Positions 18,160-25,925 of a DNA stretch of 64,000 nt are shown piece after piece (the first letter of the stretch is position 1; each line of letters starts with the position of its first letter). Origin of the DNA: Chitinophagales bacterium (GTDB taxonomy: Bacteria > Bacteroidota > Bacteroidia > Chitinophagales > Saprospiraceae). The stretch is from NCBI GenBank assembly GCA_013298845.1, contig JAAFJN010000006.1:124001-188000 (forward strand). The letters run 5' to 3'. A program made the translations under genes and the position numbers. The notes beneath the pieces were generated by a model, which ran no database searches, was not told where the DNA came from, and was given only the letters and a program-made list of their open reading frames with translations.

Positions 18160-18246
18160 AAGGCGATAGCCCGCCCTTTGAAACCATTGAACTCAACACG
18201 AATAACTAACACCATCATGCGTTACCTGACAATACTCCATACGTGA
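18160..18246 (+). pseudogene. Fused remnant: GLPGLI gene end plus barrel gene start
   Basis: Bases 18167-18207 repeat the last codons of a GLPGLI gene (PPFETIELNTNN and stop; compare 19079-19118). They are followed directly by ATGCGTTACCTGACAATACTCC (18217 onward), a near copy of the first eight codons of the barrel gene at 20711. This is a leftover copy of the GLPGLI/barrel junction, so the locus once contained at least one more copy of this gene pair. Confidence 0.75.
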
Positions 18247-18247
18247 G

Positions 18248-18308
18248 CGGTGTTCGTAACTCCGTAAAGAGGGGTTTCAAACCCCTCTTTACAGAGTTAC
18301 GAACACCG
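18248..18308. repeat. 61-nt near-perfect palindrome
   Basis: Two 30-nt arms (18248-18277 and 18279-18308) are reverse complements except for one position, with a single-base centre. There is no U tract, so it is not a standard terminator, though it could fold as one strong RNA hairpin upstream of the next GLPGLI gene. It adjoins the truncated barrel-gene remnant. Confidence 0.85.
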
Positions 18309-18347
18309 ACACGCGCAAACAACTAATTATTTTTTGAATAAATTACC

Positions 18348-19118
18348 ATGAAGCAGATCATTTTATTGGGTTTTTGGTTGCTTTCAGCGACAATTATGGC
18401 TCAAAATCTCGTTCCTCAGGCCATTGGCAAGGTCACCTATACCCGCACCACAACGCTACCCGGCGATATGCAATACAACGGAAAAACCACCTTGTTTTTT
18501 CATCCCGAACGTTCCCTGTTCGTACACAACAACGCGCCTACCAATTCTAAAGTCGTGAATTACAAAGAGTTGGGTATCACAGGGAGTGTATTTGGAGATT
18601 CAACAGGGTTTCCCATTTTGAAACTCCACGCTGAAAAAAAAGTCTGGTTCAAAGACTATATTCCGTTTACCGGACGCGCTGGTATAGACATCATTAGAGA
18701 CACGTTTGGCACTACGGTATGGACCATTGACCCCACCCGAACGCGCACCATCGGCGGTTTTTTGTGCGAAAAAGCCACGGGACACTACCGTGGCCGTGAT
18801 TACGAAGTTTGGTACGCCCCGGATATTCCCATTCCCAGCGGCCCGTTTAAATTAGGCGGTTTGCCCGGCCTTATCATGGAGGCCCGTTCCACTGATGGCA
18901 AGGTGCAGTTTTTGTTTTCGGGAATTGAGTTTCCTTTAAATGAAACAATAAAAATTGAAATGCCGCCGGGTGGTTACGAAGATACAAGGAACTACGCCGA
19001 AATTTGGACGTTTGTGCGCGAACGATGTAAACAAATGGAACGGGATGCCGCTGCTCAAGGGTATGTCATTACAGTTGGCCCGCCCTTTGAAACCATTGAA
19101 CTCAATACTAACAACTAA
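18348..19118 (+). CDS. GLPGLI family protein, copy 2
   Basis: 256-aa secreted protein: signal peptide (to about IMAQN), AIGKVTYTRTTTLPGD, TTLFFHPERSLFVHNNAP, GDSTGFPILKLHAEKK, TVWTIDPTRTRTIGGF, then GHYRGRDYEVWYAPDIPIPSG and KLGGLPGLIMEARSTDG, ending TIELNTNN. No catalytic residues are recognised and function is unknown. It is separated by 12 bp from copy 3 and part of one transcription unit that runs into the barrel gene. Stretches of DNA are nearly identical to copies 3 and 4 in a mosaic pattern, suggesting gene conversion. Confidence 0.88.
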   Translation: MKQIILLGFWLLSATIMAQNLVPQAIGKVTYTRTTTLPGDMQYNGKTTLFFHPERSLFVHNNAPTNSKVVNYKELGITGSVFGDSTGFPILKLHAEKKVWFKDYIPFTGRAGIDIIRDTFGTTVWTIDPTRTRTIGGFLCEKATGHYRGRDYEVWYAPDIPIPSGPFKLGGLPGLIMEARSTDGKVQFLFSGIEFPLNETIKIEMPPGGYEDTRNYAEIWTFVRERCKQMERDAAAQGYVITVGPPFETIELNTNN

Positions 19119-19130
19119 ACATTATCTACA

Positions 19131-19901
19131 ATGAAATACATTTCCTTACTTTTATTATTCAGTTTATCCGCGACCGTTGCGGCACAAGACACCGTGCTGG
19201 TTGCGATGGGTAAAATTACGTACAAAAGGCACACTAATTTACAGGGCCACATGCCATTAGATGGAAATACCACCCTGTTTTTTCACCCCGAGCGTTCCTT
19301 GTTTGTGCACAATGATGCACCCACTAATTCGCGAACCGTTGGGTATCGGGATCAACCCGGCGGCGGTTGGGACGTTTCGTTTGGTGACTCCACGGGTTTT
19401 CCGGTTCTGAAACTGCACCACGAAAAAAAAATTTGGTTTAAAGATTTTATAGGGTTTATAGGCTATCCTGAAATCAGCGTGATTAGCGACACCTTCGGCA
19501 CTACGGTATGGACCATTGACCCCACCCAAACGCGCACCATCGGCGGTTTTACCTGCGAAAAAGCCACGGGACACTACCGTGGCCGCGATTACGAGGTTTG
19601 GTACGCACCGGATATTCCCATTCCCAGCGGCCCGTTTAAATTGGGCGGTTTGCCCGGCCTGATTATGGAAGCCCGTTCGACCGACGGTAACGTGCAGTTT
19701 TTGTTTACGGGTATCGAGTTTCCGCTAAAAGAAACGATAAAAATTGCAATGCCGCCGGGTGGACAAACCGAAAACATGGATTTTGCCCAAGTTTGGGCAT
19801 TTATTCATGAAAAATCCCGGCAAATGGAGCGAGAAGCCTTGGCCGAAGGGGTTATCATGGAAATCTCGGTGGGAGAAATTGTTGAACTCAACGCAAAATA
19901 G
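19131..19901 (+). CDS. GLPGLI family protein, copy 3
   Basis: 256-aa secreted paralog with the same order of blocks: signal peptide to about VAAQD, AMGKITYKRHTNL, TTLFFHPERSLFVHNDAP, DSTGFPVLKLHHEKK, TIDPTQTRTIGGFTCEKA, GHYRGRDYEVWYAPDIP, KLGGLPGLIMEARSTDG. It ends EIVELNAK, three residues short of the usual tail. Its middle is very close to copy 2 at DNA level (TTCGGCACTACGGTATGGACC region), while its GLPGLI-motif region carries different synonymous codons. Confidence 0.88.
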   Translation: MKYISLLLLFSLSATVAAQDTVLVAMGKITYKRHTNLQGHMPLDGNTTLFFHPERSLFVHNDAPTNSRTVGYRDQPGGGWDVSFGDSTGFPVLKLHHEKKIWFKDFIGFIGYPEISVISDTFGTTVWTIDPTQTRTIGGFTCEKATGHYRGRDYEVWYAPDIPIPSGPFKLGGLPGLIMEARSTDGNVQFLFTGIEFPLKETIKIAMPPGGQTENMDFAQVWAFIHEKSRQMEREALAEGVIMEISVGEIVELNAK

Positions 19902-19925
19902 TATCTATAATTTTTATTGAATAAT

Positions 19926-20696
19926 ATGAAAAATATTGTACTTTTTTTTGCTTTTTTGTCGTGTGTAATAGCTACCGCTCAAGATAATTCTTTATCTGCT
20001 ATTGGAAAAATCACGTATTCTCGAACAACAACGTTACCCGGTGACCGGTATAATAACGGTGCCACTACGCTGTGGTTTCACCCCGAACAATCGTTGTTTG
20101 TTCACAACGATGCACCTTTTAGTAGTCAATCAATATACTACAAGGAGTTAGACGCCAGTGGTACTGTTGCCGGCGACTCCACGGGGTTTCCCATTTTAAA
20201 ACTGCACCGGTTGAAAAAAATATGGTTCAAGGAATCATTTCCATTTGTCGAATACAGTGGCATGACCATTTTGAGCGATACTTTTGCCACAACGGTATGG
20301 ATCATTGACGCTACCCAAACGCGCACTATCGGCGGTTTTTTGTGCGAAAAAGCCACGGGGCATTACCGGGGCCGCGATTACGAGGTGTGGTACGCCCCGG
20401 ATATTCCCATTCCCAGCGGACCATTTAAATTGGGCGGTTTGCCCGGCCTTATCATGGAGGCCCGTTCCACTGATGGCAAAGTGCAGTTTTTGTTTTCGGG
20501 AATGGAGTACCCGTTGAAAACATCTTTTAAAATCGAAATGCCGCCGGGTGGCCATTACGATAAAAGAAATTACGGCCAAATGCGGCAGTTTATCCATGAT
20601 TTTATCCAAAAATTACAAAAACAGGTGGAAGCACAGGGGGTAGAAATGACTATTGGCTCTCCAATGGAAACCATTGAACTCAACGCTAACAATTAA
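19926..20696 (+). CDS. GLPGLI family protein, copy 4
   Basis: 256-aa secreted paralog (signal peptide to about ATAQD; AIGKITYSRTTTLPGD; WFHPEQSLFVHNDAP; GDSTGFPILKLHRLKK; GHYRGRDYEVWYAPDIP; KLGGLPGLIMEARSTDG; tail METIELNANN). The ATG at 19926 is used; the in-frame TTG three codons earlier is weaker. The region after the GLPGLI motif is almost identical in DNA to copy 2, not to its neighbour copy 3. The barrel gene begins 14 bp downstream, so co-transcription and a shared envelope role are likely. Confidence 0.88.
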   Translation: MKNIVLFFAFLSCVIATAQDNSLSAIGKITYSRTTTLPGDRYNNGATTLWFHPEQSLFVHNDAPFSSQSIYYKELDASGTVAGDSTGFPILKLHRLKKIWFKESFPFVEYSGMTILSDTFATTVWIIDATQTRTIGGFLCEKATGHYRGRDYEVWYAPDIPIPSGPFKLGGLPGLIMEARSTDGKVQFLFSGMEYPLKTSFKIEMPPGGHYDKRNYGQMRQFIHDFIQKLQKQVEAQGVEMTIGSPMETIELNANN

Positions 20697-20710
20697 AACA
20701 GAACACCACC

Positions 20711-23413
20711 ATGCGTTACCTAACAATACTCCTGCTCTTCACCAGCGGTTTGCTGTCCGCGCAAAAAATCACCGGTACCGTGCGCGACAGCCTCGGTGAA
20801 CCGGTGTTTTTTGCTTCGGTGGTGGCCGCCCACCCCGTCACCAAAACCACCGTGGTATTTACCCAAACCGACGAACGGGGCGGTTTTCAACTCACCGTTC
20901 CGGCCTCCTGCCAATGCGATACGGTGGTGGTAACGGCCCGTGCTATGGGTTATGCCAAACAATCCATCCGGCACGCCCTGCGCGACACAGGGGCCTTGCA
21001 ATTTGCCCTGGCTTCTACCATCCTCCAAGAAGTGGTCGTTAAAGCGGCAGCCCCGCCCGTGGTGGTGCGTTCGGATACCACGGAATACAACGCCAAATCG
21101 TTTTCGGACAGCACCGAATTCAGCGTCGAAGACCTGCTGAAAAAAATTCCGGGCATGCAGGTGAGCGAAAATGGCCGCCTTACCCTCAACGGCAAAGATG
21201 TAGATCGGGTATTGGTGGAAGGTGACGATTTGTTCAACGATAATTACACCATGGCCACCCAAAATATTCGGGCCAATGCCATCGGAAAAATTCAGGCCAT
21301 TGACCGCTACCAGGAAAACCCCATGATGAAAGGCATCGAACAATCGGACCGGTTAGTGCTGAACCTCAAATTTAAAGAAGACCGAAAACGCGCCACTTCG
21401 GGTAGTGTCACGTTGGGGACCGGCGGAAACCCCGAACAAGTGCGCGGTTACGCCCACGTCAACCTTTTTTCTTTTACCAAAAAATCAAAATCGTACCTCA
21501 TTGGGCAAAGTAACAACACGGGCGAAAATGCCTTGGCCTCGATTATGCCCATGTCATTTGATCAATTCTTGCACCGCAACAAGTATGCGCTACAAGACAA
21601 TCCGTTGCCGCGCACGGGTGGTGGCGCCCCGGCTCAATTTGACGACGCGGGTTTGCCCGCGGCATTTACCCAACAAAACAGCGAGGGCTTTTTGTTCTTC
21701 GGTCACGTATTGCCCGTGCGCGAGCGGTTTAAAATCAAAATATCCACCTGGGGTGGGGGCGGCCAAAAAAGCCAAAAAACGGCCAATCGCACCGATTATT
21801 TTACCGGTGGAAGCCCCGTAACCATTACCGAAACCACTACCCACCGCCAAAACAACCGCTTGGGCCACATCCAGGCCGAAACCGAATATTTTAGCAAAGA
21901 TGCCCGAAACGGCTGGCGCAGTTTTGTTTCCACTACCCTGCAACGTTACCGCGACCAACACGCCACCCTGCGCCCGGCGGGGGAATTGACTCCGGGTAAT
22001 TTGGTGGTGCGGCCCACCATCACCAACCCGCTGCTGAATGCTTTTGCGGCGTTGGAATACAGCCGCAAAACCAGTCAAAAAAGCATTTTGCAAATCGTTT
22101 CCAAAACCGGGTTGGGGATTCAGGAGCCGGGGTTGCAATCCGAATTTAGCCAATATCCCCTTATTTTTAACCTGCTCGACCGTTTTCGGTATTTGGAAAA
22201 TGTAAAAGAAGAACGCACCGGGTACAGCAAATTAACCGCCCGGTGGATTCTCCAAAAAAAGATCGAAAACTGGGAGTTGGAAAGTGGTTTTCTGCACCAA
22301 TGGGGCAATACCAATACCCGTACCTCGGTGGGTGATCCGTTGACCGAGTGGTTTCAGCCATCCAATTACCAAAACAACCTGCGCTTGCGTCAATATTCGC
22401 CCTTTGTCCGGGCCGCGTACACCCTCAACTGGGCGCAATGGATGGCGAGTGCGCAGGTGCGCGGCACTTGGCACAACATGAACATTACCAACGTCAACAC
22501 ACCCGATATCCGAACCCAAAAATGGATAACGGAGCCTTCGGCATCGCTGCGGTACACGTTCACCGACCGTTTTTTTGTGATGTCGCGGTACAATTACGGT
22601 CGGCAATTGCCCGCCTGGGCCGATTATTTCAACGGTTTTGTTTTTACCGATTACCTGAGCGCCTCGCGGGGTTTGCCGCAATTTGTGCTCAACGAAAGCC
22701 ACCGAACGGCACTCAACTTTTTTTACAACAACAAACTGAAGTTTTTTAACTGGAATGTCGGGGTACAATGGCAAAAAAGCACCAATAACTTAGGCTACCG
22801 TTACCGCATTGATCCTTATCTGATTTTGCGCGAAGGATTCCGCCCCGTGAACTTCACCACGCGCGGGGCCAACGCGACCGTGAGTTATTTTGTGGCCCCG
22901 GCCGGCGTGCGCTTCGAGGTAAATGCCCTGCTGACGGAAAGCATTGTGCAAAATATCGTCAATGACAATGCCCGACAGGTGCGCAACCGCCAGCAAACGA
23001 TCGGCGGTTCGGTCGGTACGGCTTTCGATACCTGGCTGAATGGCATTACCCGTCACCAATACACCGTTTCGCGGACTTTGGGGAGCGGCGAAACTACTGC
23101 TACGTCCAACGGCATGTGGCGCGTCACCACGGAATTTACCCTCAAACAACCCGGCAAACAATGGTATTTTAAAGTGCATTGGTACCAAATTGGCAATCGG
23201 TTTGCCAACCGGGAATGGTCGTTTAACTACGCCGTAAAAAGCGAATTTTGGATAAATTTGCCCAAAATTCACAGCCAATTCACCATTATGGGCATGAACC
23301 TTCCCGGACAACAAAACTACACCCAGAGTTTTACCAGCGAACTGTTTCAATCGGTTTCCATCACCGAGGCCGTCCGGCCTTTTGTGTTGATGAAATGGGA
23401 TTATCAGTTTTGA
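20711..23413 (+). CDS. Outer-membrane beta-barrel protein, TonB-receptor-like
   Basis: 900-aa outer-membrane protein: signal peptide (to about LLSAQ), a carboxypeptidase-regulatory-like beta domain (about 18-105: KITGTVRDSLGEPVFFASVV), a plug-like segment (about 125-230: TEFSVEDLLKKIPGMQVSENGRLTLNGKDVDRVLVEGDD), then a long barrel ending in aromatic F (MKWDYQF). Unlike classical TonB receptors no strong TonB box is seen. Directly downstream of the GLPGLI genes, a common Bacteroidota arrangement, so the GLPGLI proteins may be partners or ligand-handling accessories; substrate unknown. The 3' end overlaps the convergent DUF547 gene by 10 bp. Confidence 0.88.
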   Translation: MRYLTILLLFTSGLLSAQKITGTVRDSLGEPVFFASVVAAHPVTKTTVVFTQTDERGGFQLTVPASCQCDTVVVTARAMGYAKQSIRHALRDTGALQFALASTILQEVVVKAAAPPVVVRSDTTEYNAKSFSDSTEFSVEDLLKKIPGMQVSENGRLTLNGKDVDRVLVEGDDLFNDNYTMATQNIRANAIGKIQAIDRYQENPMMKGIEQSDRLVLNLKFKEDRKRATSGSVTLGTGGNPEQVRGYAHVNLFSFTKKSKSYLIGQSNNTGENALASIMPMSFDQFLHRNKYALQDNPLPRTGGGAPAQFDDAGLPAAFTQQNSEGFLFFGHVLPVRERFKIKISTWGGGGQKSQKTANRTDYFTGGSPVTITETTTHRQNNRLGHIQAETEYFSKDARNGWRSFVSTTLQRYRDQHATLRPAGELTPGNLVVRPTITNPLLNAFAALEYSRKTSQKSILQIVSKTGLGIQEPGLQSEFSQYPLIFNLLDRFRYLENVKEERTGYSKLTARWILQKKIENWELESGFLHQWGNTNTRTSVGDPLTEWFQPSNYQNNLRLRQYSPFVRAAYTLNWAQWMASAQVRGTWHNMNITNVNTPDIRTQKWITEPSASLRYTFTDRFFVMSRYNYGRQLPAWADYFNGFVFTDYLSASRGLPQFVLNESHRTALNFFYNNKLKFFNWNVGVQWQKSTNNLGYRYRIDPYLILREGFRPVNFTTRGANATVSYFVAPAGVRFEVNALLTESIVQNIVNDNARQVRNRQQTIGGSVGTAFDTWLNGITRHQYTVSRTLGSGETTATSNGMWRVTTEFTLKQPGKQWYFKVHWYQIGNRFANREWSFNYAVKSEFWINLPKIHSQFTIMGMNLPGQQNYTQSFTSELFQSVSITEAVRPFVLMKWDYQF

Positions 23414-24189
23414 GTGGCAACATCGTTGAGGTTCCAATTGTAATCAATGTGCACAATTTCCGTTTTGTCGGTGATGTCCACGGGGGCGTATTTTTTTAAA
23501 AATTGGCGCAAAGAGCCTTCACTTTCTTCAAAATCGCCCTTAAACCATTTAAAAATTTCGGAAACCTCGGCGCGTTCCGGGGTAATTCGGTTGCGCAGCG
23601 GGTCTTTTAAAAACTGCCGAACGCCATCGGTGAGTTGCTCGTCCAGGCGGGCGGCGGTGTACGCTTCTGCGCGCAGGGGCGGGCACGAGTACGAGGCGCA
23701 GTTAATGGCGCAATGCACCCGCGCATCTTTAAAAATGGGGCGAATGATATTGTGTTCGATATTGTTCAAATCGTAGGTGTAACCCTGGATTTTGATAAAT
23801 TTCAGGTCCCAAACGGTGTTCACAAACGGAATACCCCGCTTAATGTCTTTGATGGAGGCCACCGGATAATGCCGCGTTACCAACTGCACGGTAAAAGCAT
23901 TGTAGGCATTGATCCAATACGCCAATTGTTCGTTGCGGCTCCAGGTTTTGTCGTTGGGGTGCGCCGACGAAAGCAGGCGGGTGTACGCGTTGAGTTGGGC
24001 GCTGTCTTGGATAAATCCTTTGTAGTTGACAAAACCCTTGGCGTCAACGTGTTTTTTGAGCAATTGGTCCCACAGTTCGTGCGAAACGGGACGGCTGTCG
24101 GTGTCGCGCCGAATGGAGCGGCAATTGGTGCAGGTAAACCAAAAAACGAGGAACAAGAGGGCCGAAAAGGCAAATAGTGTTTTTTTCAT
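23404..24189 (-). CDS. DUF547 domain-containing protein
   Basis: 261-aa exported protein. The hydrophobic N-terminus is followed by Cys residues (FTCTNC), so it may be a lipoprotein. The DUF547 core is clear: VNYKGF, NEQLAYWINAYNAFTVQLV, DIKRG, WDLKFIKIQGYTYDLNNIEHNIIRPIF, RVHCAINCASYSCPPL and FLKDPLRN. DUF547 has a papain-like Cys-containing block (CAINCAS.SCP) but no proven activity. Monocistronic and convergent with the barrel gene. Confidence 0.88.
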   Translation of the reverse strand: MKKTLFAFSALLFLVFWFTCTNCRSIRRDTDSRPVSHELWDQLLKKHVDAKGFVNYKGFIQDSAQLNAYTRLLSSAHPNDKTWSRNEQLAYWINAYNAFTVQLVTRHYPVASIKDIKRGIPFVNTVWDLKFIKIQGYTYDLNNIEHNIIRPIFKDARVHCAINCASYSCPPLRAEAYTAARLDEQLTDGVRQFLKDPLRNRITPERAEVSEIFKWFKGDFEESEGSLRQFLKKYAPVDITDKTEIVHIDYNWNLNDVATQN

Positions 24190-24344
24190 GAAGGTGCGTA
24201 ACTAAGTGGATGGTGGATATTGGATGCAAAATAAAAACATAAATATAATACGAAAAATCGAAGGTTCCGGTTTTGATGAATGCCGGAAGAACGCTGATTT
24301 GTCGGTAGAGGGACAGAAACGCCCGGATTTTCGCCGGAATTAAA

Positions 24345-24352
24345 TACCTTTG
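24345..24352 (+). promoter_or_regulatory. -7 element upstream of the TIR-like gene
   Basis: TACCTTTG matches TAnnTTTG and ends 12 nt before the ATG at 24365, giving a leader under 10 nt. The 150 bp before it (24190-24344) shows no other feature. Confidence 0.5.
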
Positions 24353-24364
24353 CCCACGCGTACC

Positions 24365-25195
24365 ATGCTCCATATCTACATTTCTCACGCCCCGGCCGAC
24401 CGCGCTTACGTCGAGCAGTTTATGCAATGGGTGCGCCCCATGCAGGCGCGGTATCCTTTTCGGATTTGGTTCGATCACCCCGAACCCGATCCCATCGTGC
24501 CTTGGCCCTGGAACGTGATTTTTTTTTGGTACTCGCCGCGTTCGCACAAACGCCCGTACAACCGCAATATGCCCGATGAATTGGACAAAGCGCACGTGTA
24601 TTTGTTTTTTACGAGCCAAAAATCCATTACAACACCCTGGATTGAAAGTTTGGAAATACCGGCGGCGGTGGAGCGTTACCAGCAAATAGGCCAAAAACTG
24701 GTGCGCATTTATCCGGTATTGGTGGCCGGTTCGCAGTGGAAAATCAGTTCGAGGCTGGCGGCTTTTAAACCCCTTGGACCGGCGGGAAAACCCATTAGTT
24801 TGGTAAAACCCAACGAAGATGCCTGGGCCGCGCTCATGGAAGATTTGCGCAAAGTCATTATCGAACTCAACAATAACCACATTCAGCACAACCGGCAATT
24901 GGCCCTGCCCGCTGATTCGTTTACCGGCAATACCTCGCCGGAACCCTGGGTCGACAGCCCCGAAGTGGTATTACCTTTGTCTAATTGGTTGGGTTGGCTC
25001 GTGGTGGGGCTGACGGCTTTTTTTGCGGTGGCCTGGCTGGCGCAACAAATCAAACCCAGCCACAAAGAATATTGGCCTAAAAAAGAAATCCCCAAAGCAC
25101 AACTCCCGCCGCCGGTAGTACCCACGGTAAAGCCACCCATATTGACCGATACTTTAACGCCATCGGGCGGACGAATTCGCCCCACCAAAGAATAA
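24365..25195 (+). CDS. TIR-like domain protein with C-terminal membrane helix
   Basis: 276-aa protein. The N-terminus (HIYISHAPADRAYVEQFMQWVRPM) and the following FRIWFD, NMPDELDKAHVYLFFTSQ, TPWIESLEIPAAVERY and IYPVLV blocks fit a bacterial TIR domain (strand, box 1-like, alphaA; conserved acidic residue in ESLE). A membrane segment follows (about 208-228: WLGWLVVGLTAFFAVAWLA) and then a Pro-rich basic tail. TIR domains act in signalling or as NAD+-consuming effectors; whether this one is catalytic is not evident. recO begins 5 bp after the stop, so the two are one operon. The ATG at 24365 fits the proposed promoter; the TTG five codons upstream is rejected. Confidence 0.7.
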   Translation: MLHIYISHAPADRAYVEQFMQWVRPMQARYPFRIWFDHPEPDPIVPWPWNVIFFWYSPRSHKRPYNRNMPDELDKAHVYLFFTSQKSITTPWIESLEIPAAVERYQQIGQKLVRIYPVLVAGSQWKISSRLAAFKPLGPAGKPISLVKPNEDAWAALMEDLRKVIIELNNNHIQHNRQLALPADSFTGNTSPEPWVDSPEVVLPLSNWLGWLVVGLTAFFAVAWLAQQIKPSHKEYWPKKEIPKAQLPPPVVPTVKPPILTDTLTPSGGRIRPTKE

Positions 25196-25200
25196 CAGGT

Positions 25201-25917
25201 ATGAATAAAACGCGTGGAATTGTGGTGCGCACGATCAAATACGGCGAAACCAGCATTATTACGGATATTTTTACCGAAGACAAAGGATTGGCGACCTTTA
25301 TTGCGGGAAGTGTACGCACCGCCCGCTCACGGATGCCCATGGCGTTGTTTCACCCCTTGTCGTCGGTCGAATTGATTTGTTATTGGAAGGCGGATATTAC
25401 CGCCATGCACCGGCTCAAGGAATGCCGGGCCGATATGGTACGAACGGGAATTCCGTTTGATTTGGCGCGGGGCGCGGTGGCGTTGTTTATGGCCGAAGTG
25501 CTGCGCAAATGCCTGCAAACGGGCGAAACCAACGAATCCCTGTTTGAATACGTGTCGGAAACCATTCATTATCTGGATAGCACTGCCGACCCGATTTCGC
25601 ACATTCATTTGCATTTTTTGGCCAATTTGACCACGCATTTGGGTTTTTTGCCCCAAACTGACTTGCCGGGCCGGTATTTTGATTTGCGCGAAGGCGCAGT
25701 GGTGGAACAAGCGCCCCTCCACGGTCAATACATGAGCGCGGAGGAAATAGAACGTTTGGAACATTTGCTCGAAATTCCTTTAGAGCAGGCCCATACCCTC
25801 CAAATCCCCCGCGCGGAGCGAAAAATTTTACTGCAAAAATTTTTGACTTATTATCAACTGCACCAGCCGGGGTTTGACCAAATCAATACCCCCGACGTGT
25901 TGGATGCAGTGTTTTAA
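25201..25917 (+). CDS. recO: DNA repair protein RecO
   Basis: 238-aa recombination mediator that helps load RecA on SSB-coated DNA in the RecFOR pathway. Seen: the N-terminal OB-fold MNKTRGIVVRTIKYGETSIITDIFTEDKGLATFIAGSVRTARS, then the helical domain ELICYWKADITAMHRLKEC and FMAEVLRKCLQTGETNESLFEY. The length is normal. The cysteine set of the zinc-binding C-terminus of some RecO proteins is absent, as in many Bacteroidota. It converges on the PspC gene with 8 bp between stop codons. Confidence 0.9.
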   Translation: MNKTRGIVVRTIKYGETSIITDIFTEDKGLATFIAGSVRTARSRMPMALFHPLSSVELICYWKADITAMHRLKECRADMVRTGIPFDLARGAVALFMAEVLRKCLQTGETNESLFEYVSETIHYLDSTADPISHIHLHFLANLTTHLGFLPQTDLPGRYFDLREGAVVEQAPLHGQYMSAEEIERLEHLLEIPLEQAHTLQIPRAERKILLQKFLTYYQLHQPGFDQINTPDVLDAVF

Positions 25918-25925
25918 TACAGTTT

